Source: Enterococcus caccae ATCC BAA-1240
Lineage (GTDB): Bacteria; Bacillota; Bacilli; Lactobacillales; Enterococcaceae
Assembly: GCF_000407145.1 (NCBI RefSeq)
Contig: NZ_KE136472.1
Coordinates: forward strand, 663,658 to 727,657
DNA: 64,000 nt
Direction: 5' to 3'
Shown: positions 1 through 9,890 of the stretch, in pieces
Layout of the letters: each line of letters begins with the position of its first letter
Position numbering within the stretch: the stretch's first letter is position 1
The notes under the pieces: model-generated
Databases searched by the model: none
Told to the model about the DNA's origin: nothing
What the model saw: only the letters and a program-made list of their open reading frames with translations
Translations under genes and position numbers: made by a program

Positions 1-663
1 CTTATTGAAGAACATTATTTAAAGAAGACGACTTGTTATGCTATGACGTTAACCACAAGCCGTAAATTAAGACAAGTATTTTGGGGCGAAAAAATCAACC
101 ATTCTAAAAAAAGCGTAGTGGCATTTTTAGGATTTCATCTATATTATGATTTGATTTCGGGATTTTTCTTTGAAAAAGTCCAATTAAAAACAGTCTTTGA
201 AGAAAACTATCCTATCTTTACTTGTAAATTGAATGAAGCTGTGGATGAATTGATCAAAGAAAATCTATATTATCAGTCAATACCAAAAGAGGCGTTGAAC
301 TTTCGCTATTTTATGATTTTAAGTTCACTTATCTCTCCAGTCTACAATGAAAAAAGAATATTTATCTGTTTGATGACAGATTTACCATTGGAAATGGAAG
401 TTGACATAGGGAATAGGATCACCAATTTTTTCATGAATAAATTTAACTTAGTGGTAATTTATGCAAGAACTTCAAATTCTATTTCCTATGTTGATATCAT
501 TTTAACAACAGTTGTTTATCAAGCTATAAATTGTAAATATCCTCAACCTACCTTACTTATAGAGCCAGATATTTCTGAAATACTCCTTTTTCAGATAGAA
601 AGTTTGATAAAAAAGGTAAGGAATGAAGCCCTTTCAAAAAAGTGTGTTAAAATAAATAAGTGA
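1..663 (+). CDS. Mga-like transcriptional regulator, C-terminal part (5' end outside window)
   Basis: The frame is open from base 1, so this is the last ~220 residues of a longer protein; the internal ATG at 43 is not its start. The pattern of charged helices and hydrophobic strands, with no transmembrane segment, resembles the C-terminal half of Mga/AtxA-type virulence regulators, which are cytoplasmic DNA-binding proteins with N-terminal helix-turn-helix domains and PTS-regulation-like domains. The DNA-binding part lies outside the window, so the assignment rests on overall resemblance only. It could also be an unrelated regulator. The next gene begins 23 bases after the stop with its own strong ribosome binding site. 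Confidence 0.5.
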   Translation, partial: LIEEHYLKKTTCYAMTLTTSRKLRQVFWGEKINHSKKSVVAFLGFHLYYDLISGFFFEKVQLKTVFEENYPIFTCKLNEAVDELIKENLYYQSIPKEALNFRYFMILSSLISPVYNEKRIFICLMTDLPLEMEVDIGNRITNFFMNKFNLVVIYARTSNSISYVDIILTTVVYQAINCKYPQPTLLIEPDISEILLFQIESLIKKVRNEALSKKCVKINK

Positions 664-686
664 ATATAATTTTAGGAGGGTCTCCA

Positions 687-1598
687 GTGAAAAAAATTCA
701 ATTTGGAACTAGTGATTTACAAGCAGCATCAGTTATTCTTGGGTGTATGAGAATGAATGGAGCTGAAAAACCAGCAGAAATTATTGAAACAGCATTTGAA
801 CATGGCATTGATTTTTTTGATCATGCAGATATTTATGGGGCTGGTGAGTGTGAAACAATTTTTGGGAAGGCTCTTAAAGAAACGTCAATCAAAAGAGAAG
901 ACATTGTCATTCAAACAAAGTGTGGGATTCGCAAAGGAATGTTTGACTTTTCAAAAGAACATATCGTTTCTTCTGTTGAAGGTAGTTTGAAACGTTTAGG
1001 TGTTGACTATGTGGATGCCTTATTACTTCATCGACCAGATACACTTGTTGAACCAGAGGAGGTTGCAGCTGCTTTTGATCAGTTGGAAGCGCAAGGAAAG
1101 GTAAAGTATTTTGGTGTCAGTAATCAAAAACCAATGCAGATCGAATTGTTGAAAAAAACTGTGAAACAACCATTACTAGCAAATCAATTACAATTTGGCA
1201 TCAAACATACTGGGATGATCGATCAAGGAATCCATGTCAACATGACGGATGAAGCAAGTATTGATCATGATGGTAGTATTTTAGATTATTCTCGCTTGAA
1301 CCAAATGACAATCCAAGCTTGGTCACCTTATCAGTTCGGATTTTTTGAAGGTGTCTTTATAGGAAATGAACAGTTTGCTGAGCTTAATAAGACCTTAGAT
1401 AAAATTGCTGAACATCATAATTGCACAGCAACAGGTCTGGCAACAGCTTGGATTTTAAGACATCCAGCACAAATGCAAGTAATAGCAGGAACCATGAATA
1501 AAGGACGTATTATTGAAATTGCCAAAGCATCAGAGATTGTTTTAAGTAGAGAAGAATGGTATGAGATTTATCGTGTAGCTGGAAATAGTTTACCTTAG
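687..1598 (+). CDS. Aldo/keto reductase (YdhF-type oxidoreductase)
   Basis: Cytoplasmic NADPH-dependent TIM-barrel reductase of aldehydes and ketones; physiological substrate unknown. The catalytic tetrad is visible: Asp and Tyr in FFDHADIYG, Lys in IQTKCG and His in LLLHRPD. The length of 303 residues is normal for the YdhF subgroup. I chose the GTG at 687 because AGGAGG lies at 674-679; the upstream in-frame start at 660 overlaps the previous gene and would translate the ribosome binding site. A strong terminator follows at 1777, so it probably forms a transcript of its own or ends one with the Mga-like gene. Confidence 0.85.
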   Translation: MKKIQFGTSDLQAASVILGCMRMNGAEKPAEIIETAFEHGIDFFDHADIYGAGECETIFGKALKETSIKREDIVIQTKCGIRKGMFDFSKEHIVSSVEGSLKRLGVDYVDALLLHRPDTLVEPEEVAAAFDQLEAQGKVKYFGVSNQKPMQIELLKKTVKQPLLANQLQFGIKHTGMIDQGIHVNMTDEASIDHDGSILDYSRLNQMTIQAWSPYQFGFFEGVFIGNEQFAELNKTLDKIAEHHNCTATGLATAWILRHPAQMQVIAGTMNKGRIIEIAKASEIVLSREEWYEIYRVAGNSLP

Positions 1599-1776
1599 TG
1601 CGTAACAAGCCAAAAAAGCGCACGTTCTAAAAATAAAGGAAAGATGATGGTTCCTAAAAAAGTTACATTTTAGAAATCTTTCGTTCATATAAACTTCACA
1701 AATCTCTTGTACTATAAGTTTGTAGAAGAAAAACAACTGCTACAAAAATATGTTAATTTGTGTGAACTCCTAATGG

Positions 1777-1806
1777 ACCCGCTCTGAGTGTGCAGAGCGG
1801 GTTTTC
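1777..1806 (+). terminator. Rho-independent terminator
   Basis: A perfect 10-bp stem (1777-1786 with 1793-1802), a 6-base loop and a T-rich tail separate the aldo/keto reductase from polA. The rest of the 318-base gap (1599-1916) holds no recognisable gene. Confidence 0.85.
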
Positions 1807-1916
1807 TTCTGTTTTCACTAATGCCTGGAGCACTTTAGTTCCTTCCTACTGCAAAGTTGTCAGTTTTTTGTTAGAATAGATAGGAAACCAGTTTGCTGAA
1901 GATGAGGAGAAAAAAG

Positions 1917-4562
1917 ATGACAAAAAATAAGTTATTATTAGTTGATGGAAATAGCGTTGCTTTCCGAGCATTTTTTGCTTTGCACAATTCCCTAGAACGT
2001 TTTAAAAATAAGAATGGGCTACATACAAATGCTGTTTATGCATTTAATAATATGTTTGAAAATGTCATGACAAAAGAAAATCCAACGCACGTTTTAGTCG
2101 CATTTGATGCAGGCAAAACTACCTTTAGAACGGAATTTTATCCTGAATATAAAGCAGGTCGTTCAAAAACGCCTGGAGAATTTAAGGAGCAAATGCCATA
2201 CATCCGTGAACTTTTAACTGGTTTAGGTGTGAAATATTATGAGTTGGATAATTATGAAGCTGATGATATTATCGGAACACTAGCAACGAAAGTTCCAAAA
2301 GACGAATTTGATGTTGTTGTGTTGTCTGGAGATAGAGATTTAACTCAATTAGCGACTGATTCAGTGAAAGTTGATATTACAATCAAAGGTGTTAGTGATC
2401 TAGAATCTTATACACCAGAACATGTTGCTGAAAAATATGATGGCTTGACACCAAATCAAATTATTGACATGAAAGGTCTAGCAGGAGATACTTCTGACAA
2501 TATTCCTGGTGTCACAAAAATTGGTGAGAAAACCGCGATTAAGTTGTTGAAAGAATATGGTTCAGTCGAAGGCGTCTATGAAAATATAGACAGCATGAAA
2601 CCGAGTAAAATGAAAGAAAACCTAATCAACGATAAAGAACAAGCCTTTATGTCGAAACGTCTAGCTACGATAAATGTCGATTCTCCAGTGAAAGTGGATA
2701 TCGACGAACTGAAATATGAAGGGAAAGATTTGGAAAAACTGATTCCTTTTTACAAAGAAATGGAATTCAAACAAATGTTAAGCAAATTAAATGTAGAAGA
2801 GGAAACAATTGAGCTAGAAGATGTTCATTTTGATGTAGTGGACACATTTACTGAAGATATGTTTACCGAAGATATGGCGTTATATGTGGAAATGCTGGAA
2901 GACAATTACCATACTTCACCAATCATAGGAGTTGCTTGGGGAAGTAAGAAAAAGGTATACGTAACAAATAGCTTGGAATTATTTGAAAGCCAACCGTTTG
3001 TTGATTGGGTATTATCAGATAATTATAAGAAAACAGTGTATGATGCAAAACGTACGTATGTATCACTTAATCGGTATGTAGGAAAGCCTCAAGGGATTAC
3101 GTTCGATGTACTATTGGCGGCATATTTGTTAGATACAAATGATAATAGCGCCGATATTGAAGGTGTAGCACAGCATTATGGCTATACGGATATCCATTCA
3201 GATGAGTCAGTCTATGGAAAAGGTGCAAAAAAAGGGTTACCTGAAGATGATGAAGTATTCTTTAGCCACCTTGCTCGTAAGGTGAATGCCATTCATTTCC
3301 TTTCTGAAAAATTAGACAAAGAATTAGTAGAAAAAAATCAAGCTGACTTATTTTATAAAATGGAACTACCGTTATCAAAAATTTTGGGTGATATGGAAAT
3401 TACAGGAATTCGTGTAGATGCAAATCGATTAAAAGAAATGCGTATTGAATTTTCTGATCGACTGCGTGAAATTGAACAAAAAATTTATGCGGAGGCTGGG
3501 GAAGAATTCAACCTGAATTCACCAAAACAATTAGGTGTGATTCTATTTGAAAAAATGGGTCTACCAGTTATCAAAAAAACAAAAACAGGATATTCTACTG
3601 CAGTTGACGTATTAGAACAGTTGAAAGAACAAGCTCCTATCGTGGAAGATATTTTGGTTTATCGTCAGATTGCTAAAATCCAATCAACCTATGTTGAAGG
3701 ATTATTAAAAGTGATTCAACCAGATGATAAAATCCACACAAGATATGTTCAAACGTTAACTCAAACTGGTCGTTTAAGCTCAGTGGATCCCAACTTACAA
3801 AATATTCCAATTCGTTTAGAAGAAGGACGGAAGATTCGTGAAGCATTTGTCCCAAGAGAAAAAGACTGGCTGATTTTTTCATCTGACTATTCTCAAATTG
3901 AATTGCGTGTGTTAGCTCATATTTCAGATGATCAGCATTTAAAGGAAGCCTTCATTGAGGGGCAAGACATACACTCAAGCACAGCGATGCGTGTATTTGG
4001 CATTGAAAAACCGGAAGACGTTACGCCTAATATGCGTCGCCAAGCAAAAGCAGTCAATTTTGGGATTGTATATGGCATCAGTGACTATGGTCTATCCCAA
4101 AATCTAGGGATTACTCGTAAACAAGCGCAAGAATATATCGATACGTATTTTGAAAAATATCCAGGTGTCAAGAAATATATGGAAAATATTGTTCGTGATG
4201 CTAAAGATAAAGGCTTTGTAGAAACTTTATATAATCGCCGTCGTTATTTACCAGATATTAATTCACGTAATTTTAATCTTCGTTCTTTTGCAGAACGAAC
4301 TGCAATCAATACGCCAATACAGGGGAGTGCAGCTGATATTTTAAAAATTGCAATGATCAATATGGATCAGCGATTAAAAGAAGAAAAAATGCAAGCAACG
4401 ATGCTTTTACAAGTGCATGATGAACTTGTTTTTGAGGCTCCAGAAGCTGAATTAGATAAATTAAATGAATTAGTTAAAGAAGTGATGGAAAACGCTGTTT
4501 CATTACATGTACCATTATTAACTGACAGCAGTTGGGGAAAAACTTGGTATGAAGCAAAATAA
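1917..4562 (+). CDS. polA: DNA polymerase I
   Basis: Fills gaps in excision repair and removes Okazaki RNA primers. Residues 1-290 form the 5'-3' exonuclease (LLLVDGNSVAFRAFFAL, then acidic motifs such as NYEADDIIGT and SGDRDL). A middle 3'-5' exonuclease-like domain follows, which in Gram-positive PolA usually lacks the metal ligands. The C-terminal polymerase has motif A (DYSQIELRVLAH), motif B (RRQAKAVNFGIVYG) and motif C (VHDELVFE). The total of 881 residues is typical. The ATG at 1917 is preceded by GAGGAG at about 1903; the longer in-frame start at 1893 has none. It heads a repair cluster with mutM and coaE, an order common in lactic bacteria. Confidence 0.97.
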   Translation: MTKNKLLLVDGNSVAFRAFFALHNSLERFKNKNGLHTNAVYAFNNMFENVMTKENPTHVLVAFDAGKTTFRTEFYPEYKAGRSKTPGEFKEQMPYIRELLTGLGVKYYELDNYEADDIIGTLATKVPKDEFDVVVLSGDRDLTQLATDSVKVDITIKGVSDLESYTPEHVAEKYDGLTPNQIIDMKGLAGDTSDNIPGVTKIGEKTAIKLLKEYGSVEGVYENIDSMKPSKMKENLINDKEQAFMSKRLATINVDSPVKVDIDELKYEGKDLEKLIPFYKEMEFKQMLSKLNVEEETIELEDVHFDVVDTFTEDMFTEDMALYVEMLEDNYHTSPIIGVAWGSKKKVYVTNSLELFESQPFVDWVLSDNYKKTVYDAKRTYVSLNRYVGKPQGITFDVLLAAYLLDTNDNSADIEGVAQHYGYTDIHSDESVYGKGAKKGLPEDDEVFFSHLARKVNAIHFLSEKLDKELVEKNQADLFYKMELPLSKILGDMEITGIRVDANRLKEMRIEFSDRLREIEQKIYAEAGEEFNLNSPKQLGVILFEKMGLPVIKKTKTGYSTAVDVLEQLKEQAPIVEDILVYRQIAKIQSTYVEGLLKVIQPDDKIHTRYVQTLTQTGRLSSVDPNLQNIPIRLEEGRKIREAFVPREKDWLIFSSDYSQIELRVLAHISDDQHLKEAFIEGQDIHSSTAMRVFGIEKPEDVTPNMRRQAKAVNFGIVYGISDYGLSQNLGITRKQAQEYIDTYFEKYPGVKKYMENIVRDAKDKGFVETLYNRRRYLPDINSRNFNLRSFAERTAINTPIQGSAADILKIAMINMDQRLKEEKMQATMLLQVHDELVFEAPEAELDKLNELVKEVMENAVSLHVPLLTDSSWGKTWYEAK

Positions 4563-4569
4563 CTAACTA

Positions 4570-4640
4570 AAAAAATAGGAAAAAGGCCGATCAAACAAAA
4601 AAGTTAGTATAACTTTGATATGTTCGCTTTGGTCTTTTTC
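4570..4640 (+). terminator. Possible weak terminator between polA and mutM
   Basis: AAAAAGGCC near 4577 and GGTCTTTTT near 4630 can pair with one G-T pair, flanking a poorly matched middle. This could attenuate read-through into mutM, but the stem is imperfect. Confidence 0.3.
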
Positions 4641-4659
4641 TTCTAAGGAGAGGTGAATT

Positions 4660-5496
4660 ATGCCTGAATTACCAGAAGTTGAAACTGTTCGAAAAGGGTT
4701 GGAAAAGTTAGTTGTTGGCAAAACAATCAACGAAGTTACGATTTTATGGTCAAGAATTATTGAGTCACCTGAGTCTGATATTTTCGCACAACAGTTGATT
4801 GGTCAAACAATCGAAAAAATGGAACGTCGAGGCAAGTTCTTGATTTTTAAGTTAACAAATTACGATATGATTTCCCATTTGAGAATGGAAGGGAAATATG
4901 AAACACATGAGCCAGAAGATGAACGAACGAAACACACCCATGTAATTTTTACTTTTACAGATGGAACTGAACTACGTTATCTTGATGTTCGAAAATTTGG
5001 GCGGATGGTTTTAGTTCCTAAAAATCAAGGAGAAAATTATAAAGGAATCTTGGCGCTTGGTCCAGAACCTGTTCCAGACCAATTTAAATTATCAGAATTT
5101 CGTTTAAAATTAAAAAAACATCATAAAGCAATCAAACCGTTATTATTAGATCAACGACTAGTGACGGGGTTGGGTAACATATATGTAGATGAAGCTTTAT
5201 GGGAAGCAAAGATTCATCCAGAACAACCAGCAGATACTTTAAAACCTAAAGAAGTTGAAGCTTTGTATTACGCAATTATCGATGTCTTAGGTCGAGCAGT
5301 TGAAGCAGGCGGTACAACGATTCGTAGCTATTTGAATGCACTAGGTGAGGCAGGAACTTTTCAAATTTCACTAAATGTTTATGGACAGACTGAGAAACCA
5401 TGTCCAAGATGTACTACACCAATCAAAAAAATTAAAGTAGCTCAGCGTGGTACCCACTTTTGTCCAACGTGTCAAACATTGAAAGTGAGAAATTGA
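4660..5496 (+). CDS. mutM: Formamidopyrimidine-DNA glycosylase
   Basis: Base-excision repair glycosylase/AP lyase that removes 8-oxoguanine and formamidopyrimidines. The catalytic N-terminus MPELPEVETVRKGL carries Pro2 (nucleophile after Met removal) and Glu3. The helix-two-turn-helix region includes GLGNIYVDEALW. The C-terminal zinc finger has the expected pairs CPRC and CPTC. The length of 278 residues is standard. AAGGAGAGGTG precedes the ATG. It sits between polA and coaE; coaE starts only three bases after its stop, so the two are co-translated. Confidence 0.97.
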   Translation: MPELPEVETVRKGLEKLVVGKTINEVTILWSRIIESPESDIFAQQLIGQTIEKMERRGKFLIFKLTNYDMISHLRMEGKYETHEPEDERTKHTHVIFTFTDGTELRYLDVRKFGRMVLVPKNQGENYKGILALGPEPVPDQFKLSEFRLKLKKHHKAIKPLLLDQRLVTGLGNIYVDEALWEAKIHPEQPADTLKPKEVEALYYAIIDVLGRAVEAGGTTIRSYLNALGEAGTFQISLNVYGQTEKPCPRCTTPIKKIKVAQRGTHFCPTCQTLKVRN

Positions 5497-5499
5497 TCA

Positions 5500-6096
5500 A
5501 TGAGTATGATATTAGGTTTGACTGGCGGGATTGCTACTGGTAAAAGTACAGTTGTGAAGTTGTTTAGAAATTTAGGGTTTCCAGTTGTTGATGCAGATTT
5601 GATTGCTCGTGAAATTGTTGAGGTCGGAATGCCAGCGTTAGCTAAAATAGTTGGTGCATTTGGATCAGAAATACTACGATTAGATGGTTCTTTAGATCGT
5701 AAAAAATTGGGGAAACTAGTTTTTTCGGACAAGCAGAAAAGAAGAGAACTGAATGAATTATTATCCCCCTTTTTAAAAGAAGCAATTCTATCTCAAATCA
5801 AGAAAAAAGAAGAGAAAGCAAAGCTTGTGGTTGTTGATATTCCTTTGTTATATGAAGGTGGATATGATGCATATATGGATAAAGTAGCTGTTGTCTATGT
5901 TCCAGAGAATATTCAATTAATGCGTCTAATGAAAAGAGATCAGCTAACCGAAGGGGAAGCATGGCAGCGGATAAACAGTCAATTATCAATTGAAACAAAA
6001 AAACAAAGAGCAGACATCCTATTCGATAATCAAAAAACGATACAAGAAACAGAGGAAATCGTAAAAAGTTGGTTATCAAAAAATAATTTTATATAA
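5500..6096 (+). CDS. coaE: Dephospho-CoA kinase
   Basis: Catalyses the last step of coenzyme A synthesis, ATP-dependent phosphorylation of dephospho-CoA. The P-loop GLTGGIATGKST lies at the N-terminus and the substrate motif DADLIARE at about residues 31-38; VVVDIPLLYEGG marks the conserved CoaE core. Length is 198 residues, as usual. The ATG at 5500 has only a weak ribosome binding site (GAGAA) inside the mutM end, consistent with translational coupling; an ATG at 5506 is a possible alternative. A terminator at 6151 closes the polA-mutM-coaE unit. Confidence 0.95.
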   Translation: MSMILGLTGGIATGKSTVVKLFRNLGFPVVDADLIAREIVEVGMPALAKIVGAFGSEILRLDGSLDRKKLGKLVFSDKQKRRELNELLSPFLKEAILSQIKKKEEKAKLVVVDIPLLYEGGYDAYMDKVAVVYVPENIQLMRLMKRDQLTEGEAWQRINSQLSIETKKQRADILFDNQKTIQETEEIVKSWLSKNNFI

Positions 6097-6150
6097 TTTG
6101 TTCAGCCATGTTTTTGGATATTAAAAAGTGAAATAGGCTATTAAATGAAG

Positions 6151-6190
6151 ACAAAGAGAGCGGTTAGGACAACATCTCTTTGTTTTTATT
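6151..6190 (+). terminator. Rho-independent terminator after coaE
   Basis: ACAAAGAGA at 6151-6159 pairs perfectly with TCTCTTTGT at 6175-6183, followed by a T-rich stretch. Confidence 0.8.
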
Positions 6191-6365
6191 TTTTATATTG
6201 ACATCTGTTCAACATAGAATTAATAGACAAAAAATTGATAAAAATAAAAAAGAACAGTCAAGAAGTTAGTTAAGTCGATTTTTTATGAAATTTCATTCGG
6301 GAAATTTGTTATTAAATAGGTGCTACATAAATGAAAAAAAATGGTTAAGAAGTAATAGTTAATGT

Positions 6366-6394
6366 CTGGTTTCTCAAGCATTTCATGTTATAAT
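6366..6394 (+). promoter_or_regulatory. Probable sigma-A promoter of nrdR-dnaB-dnaI
   Basis: TATAAT at 6389-6394 is preceded by TG (6386-6387), giving an extended -10 element; the -35 region around 6366-6372 is weak. The remaining AT-rich DNA between 6190 and 6360 shows no gene. Confidence 0.55.
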
Positions 6395-6458
6395 ACAGTA
6401 AGTAAACTAAAAATTAACGTTAAAAATAGATATTATTAGATAAAATGAGGTGAATACT

Positions 6459-6944
6459 ATGCGTTGTCCAAGATGTCATCATAATAATTCTCGTGTAATC
6501 GACAGTCGTCAAGCAGATGATGGTCGTGCGATTCGTCGTCGTAGAGAATGCGAAAATTGCAATTACCGTTTTACAACGTTTGAACGAATTGAAGCAGCTC
6601 CACTACTAGTCATCAAGAAAAATGGTGATCGAGAAGAATTTAATCGTGAGAAAATCTTACGAGGATTGATTCGTTCGGCAGAAAAACGTCCGGTTGCCAT
6701 GGAACAAATGGAACAAATCGTTGATAATGTAGAAAATCGTGTCCGTAGTTTAGGTGAAAATGAAATTTCAACGACTTTAGTCGGAGAATATGTCATGGAA
6801 GATTTAGTTAATTTAGATGAAATTGCATATATCCGGTTTGCCAGTGTATATCGCCAATTTAAAGATATGAGTGTATTCTTGAAAGAATTGCAAGGCATCG
6901 TAGATAAAGCAAAATCTTCAAATTCAGATACAACCAATGAATAA
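6459..6944 (+). CDS. nrdR: Transcriptional repressor NrdR
   Basis: Represses ribonucleotide reductase genes in response to nucleotide state. The N-terminal zinc ribbon [17 protein letters not shown]...CENC is followed by an ATP-cone domain (residues ~45-135), both diagnostic. Length is 161 residues. The ATG at 6459 is used because the upstream GTG at 6450 is part of the ribosome binding site GAGGTG. It leads an operon with dnaB and dnaI, a conserved Firmicutes arrangement that links dNTP supply to replication initiation. Confidence 0.96.
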   Translation: MRCPRCHHNNSRVIDSRQADDGRAIRRRRECENCNYRFTTFERIEAAPLLVIKKNGDREEFNREKILRGLIRSAEKRPVAMEQMEQIVDNVENRVRSLGENEISTTLVGEYVMEDLVNLDEIAYIRFASVYRQFKDMSVFLKELQGIVDKAKSSNSDTTNE

Positions 6945-6956
6945 GGAGGTCTTTCC

Positions 6957-8363
6957 TTGAAAGACAATTGGAAAGAAGTCCATCCTAAAAGTATATTTCA
7001 ATCAGCAATTGCTTATCCTTTGTCTGATCAAGAACAAGCGATATTAACGCTTTTATATCAACCGATTATAGGTGCAAAAGCATTCAGTTTATATTGGACA
7101 CTTTTATCAGAAGTTACAGAAACAGGTGTTAGTGAGTCCCTCTTCCATGCTGATTTAATTACGATGTTGGATATGAGCATCCAAGAAATTCAAGCTGCCA
7201 GAAGGAAATTAGAGGGGATAGGATTATTAGGGACATTTGTCAAAAATGATAACGAACTTGGTCCGCAGTTTTTATACCGTTTAAATCATCCTGAAACGGT
7301 TGAACGTTTCTTTAAAGACGAAGTTTTGTCATTGACTCTGTTAAACTGTGTTGGACAGAGAAAATTAGACAAACTGTTTGATCGATTTAAACCCAAGTAC
7401 ACCAATTTAACAGGGTTTGAGGATATTTCGGCTGGATTTAAAGATGTTTACCTGTTCAAAGAGGAGCAAATTATCTCTCAGAATAATCAACTAAGACAGA
7501 TGGAGCAAGCTTTCAGTGACCCAAGGCCTGCTCAAAAACTCAGTGCGGTCAATGAAAGCTTTGATTGGGCATATTTTATTCAAGGTATAGAAAAACTTGG
7601 AATAAAACTGCCTGACAATAGCGTCGGTTTTAAAGAAGAGGTGTTTGTTTTCCACAATTTATTTGGGATTACAGAGTTGGATATGATTGAATTTTGTTCT
7701 AAATCATTTGATTATTATACAAGTAAGATCGATGTCAAAGACTTTGAACGAGCGGTGTATAGAACTTATGACCCTGATAAGAAACAAAAGGCAAGCCAGT
7801 TTCAAACGAACGACTCAGTGGAATTATCTGCTGAAGATCAGCAGACTTACCGTTATAATTCATTAAAACTAAATGGCTTTTCAACTCAAGATATTCAAAT
7901 GATCATGGATAGCGAAAAGAATTTTCCGTTAAATTATTTGGAAGCTTTGAAAAATGAGCGAGGCGGTTATACAACGCCACAAGAACGTTCATTGGTTAAG
8001 TATCTTGTGAGTAAATCTGGATTACCTAATAGTGTGATAAATGTCTTGATTAATTACGTTTATAATATCCAAAAACAACCCACGCTAAAAGCAGACTATG
8101 TGAATCGTATTGCCAATGAATGGGCTCAAAGTGGTATTTTTTCACCTGAGAAAGCGATTGATCATGTGCGGGAAATAGCTAAAAAAGGGAAAGAACAAAA
8201 ACAGTCGAGACAGCGCTATGGACAAAATAATAGACCGATTCGTCAGGAAACATTACCAGATTGGGTAGAGAATCCTGTTGAAGAACAGAAATTATCTAAA
8301 GAAGAACAAGCTCGATTAGATAAAGAAATTCAAGATTTTCTGAGTAAAGGAGGCGGTAACTAA
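6957..8363 (+). CDS. dnaB: Replication initiation and membrane attachment protein DnaB (Gram-positive type)
   Basis: Helps DnaA and DnaD recruit the replicative helicase DnaC through DnaI, in initiation and restart. This is not homologous to the E. coli DnaB helicase. 468 residues; the N-terminal winged-helix region and C-terminal DnaB/DnaD domain (around EKNFPLNYLEALKNE and the following helices) are visible. It uses a TTG start at 6957 placed 8 bases after AAGGAGG. The acidic, Lys/Glu-rich tail is typical. Its stop overlaps the dnaI start by one base, so the two are coupled. Confidence 0.93.
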   Translation: MKDNWKEVHPKSIFQSAIAYPLSDQEQAILTLLYQPIIGAKAFSLYWTLLSEVTETGVSESLFHADLITMLDMSIQEIQAARRKLEGIGLLGTFVKNDNELGPQFLYRLNHPETVERFFKDEVLSLTLLNCVGQRKLDKLFDRFKPKYTNLTGFEDISAGFKDVYLFKEEQIISQNNQLRQMEQAFSDPRPAQKLSAVNESFDWAYFIQGIEKLGIKLPDNSVGFKEEVFVFHNLFGITELDMIEFCSKSFDYYTSKIDVKDFERAVYRTYDPDKKQKASQFQTNDSVELSAEDQQTYRYNSLKLNGFSTQDIQMIMDSEKNFPLNYLEALKNERGGYTTPQERSLVKYLVSKSGLPNSVINVLINYVYNIQKQPTLKADYVNRIANEWAQSGIFSPEKAIDHVREIAKKGKEQKQSRQRYGQNNRPIRQETLPDWVENPVEEQKLSKEEQARLDKEIQDFLSKGGGN

Positions 8364-9292
8364 TGGAAGACGTAGGAAAAGAAATGTCAAAGATCATTCA
8401 AAACAGAGATATGAACGAACGCTATAATGAGCTAGTTGATGTTGTATTAAAAGATACGGATGTACAAGAGTTTATCCAAGAAAATCGTGACCGATTGACT
8501 GACGATGATATCCGCAAGAGCTATTCAAAGTTATATGAGTTTGTTCAAGAAAAACGCAAATATCAATTGAATGATCCATCCATGATTGCTCCTGGATATG
8601 AGCCGAAATTAACCTTGAACTTTCACTATATTGATGTAACTTACGTGCCAACAGAAGCTTTGATCGCCAAGCAAAAAGAAGATGAAATTCGTAAGCGAGT
8701 TCGTGCTATGGATATGCCTAAAGATGTACGGGAAGCTAGTTTAAGTAGATTTGATACAGCTTCTCAAGGTCGGGCTCAGGCAATGGCTGAAACAATGAGA
8801 TTTTTAAATGAATATACTTCTGAGCCTAAAGAATTTCATAAAGGGCTGTATCTTCAAGGAACCTTTGGGGTTGGAAAATCGTTCTTGTTAGGCGCAATTG
8901 CGAATAGTTTGGCTGAACGTGGATTTGTGACGACGATCGTTCATTTCCCAACCTTTACAGTAGAAATGAAGCAGGCAATCGGTAAGGATATGGTTGGTCC
9001 TAAGCTAGATGCGGTCAAAAAATCACCTGTTTTAATGATTGATGACCTTGGTGCGGAATCAATGACCTCTTGGATTCGTGATGATGTCTTAAGTGTTATT
9101 TTACAGTATCGTATGCAAGAACAGTTAGTGACATTTTTTTCATCTAATCTTGATTTAAAAGATTTAGAGAAACATTTATCTGTTACGCAACGTGGCGAAC
9201 AGGAACCGCTGAAGGCTCGTCGAATCATGGAACGAATTCGATATCTAGCACAAGAAATCACAATGTCTGGTAACGATCGTAGAAATGGTTAG
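8363..9292 (+). CDS. dnaI: Primosomal helicase loader DnaI
   Basis: AAA+ ATPase that loads the replicative helicase on to DNA. The N-terminal ~120 residues form the helicase-binding domain; the Walker A is GTFGVGKSF and the Walker B is VLMIDDLGAE. A C-terminal arginine-rich region (ARRIMERIR) carries the arginine finger. Length is 309 residues, as expected. AGGAGG lies just inside the dnaB end and the ATG overlaps its stop codon. A terminator begins inside the stop region. Confidence 0.96.
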   Translation: MEDVGKEMSKIIQNRDMNERYNELVDVVLKDTDVQEFIQENRDRLTDDDIRKSYSKLYEFVQEKRKYQLNDPSMIAPGYEPKLTLNFHYIDVTYVPTEALIAKQKEDEIRKRVRAMDMPKDVREASLSRFDTASQGRAQAMAETMRFLNEYTSEPKEFHKGLYLQGTFGVGKSFLLGAIANSLAERGFVTTIVHFPTFTVEMKQAIGKDMVGPKLDAVKKSPVLMIDDLGAESMTSWIRDDVLSVILQYRMQEQLVTFFSSNLDLKDLEKHLSVTQRGEQEPLKARRIMERIRYLAQEITMSGNDRRNG

Positions 9293-9319
9293 CTGTCTAT
9301 TTTTTAGGCAGCTTTTTTC
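9291..9319 (+). terminator. Rho-independent terminator after dnaI
   Basis: AGCTGTC at 9291-9297 pairs with GGCAGCT at 9307-9313 (one G-T pair), followed by six T. Confidence 0.85.
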
Positions 9320-9393
9320 TGTTAATTATCTAGATAATTGTGATGGAAGGCTGTAATAACGCATAATAAATTACACTATTGGAGGAAAAAATT

Positions 9394-9864
9394 ATGAAAA
9401 AAATCGTAATAACTACACTAGTAGTATTCACATTGATTAGTTTAGGAGCGTGCACGAATAATAACAAAAATTTGCCAAAGGGAAGTGAAGAAACGTCAAT
9501 GAGCAGTAAAAAAGATCAAGCTACCGATGAAACGTCAAATACTAAAGAACAAGCAAGATCTCAATCAATATTCACAGCGATTTTAGTTGAAGATGCTAAA
9601 AAGAATGATACAGTGGATCACTCAATTCGTTTGGTGTTAAAAGAAGTTGAAGCTGTTGAAGATCCAGAAAAAATTATTACTATGATGAAGAATGATGGTG
9701 TCATTTTGAACGTACCAAAAGAACAATTAGCAGATGGAATTACAGAAAGTGACTTGAAATCAGGAAATAAAATTCAGTTTACTTTAGTTGGTTTACCTGC
9801 GATGACAATGTCGATTCCACCTCAAGTAGCTGGAAATTCAGTCATTAAAATTGAAAAAATCTAA
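9394..9864 (+). CDS. Putative lipoprotein of unknown function
   Basis: The protein begins MKKIVITTLVVFTLISLGAC: a basic start, a hydrophobic core and a lipobox (LGAC), so it should be lipidated at Cys and anchored outside the membrane. A Ser/Thr/Lys-rich linker (about residues 22-50) leads to a globular domain that I do not recognise by name. Length is 156 residues. GGAGGAAAAAATT supports the ATG at 9394; five earlier in-frame codons have no ribosome binding site. Function unknown. Confidence 0.85.
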   Translation: MKKIVITTLVVFTLISLGACTNNNKNLPKGSEETSMSSKKDQATDETSNTKEQARSQSIFTAILVEDAKKNDTVDHSIRLVLKEVEAVEDPEKIITMMKNDGVILNVPKEQLADGITESDLKSGNKIQFTLVGLPAMTMSIPPQVAGNSVIKIEKI

Positions 9865-9890
9865 TGATTTTGACGTTTATAACGTGATTG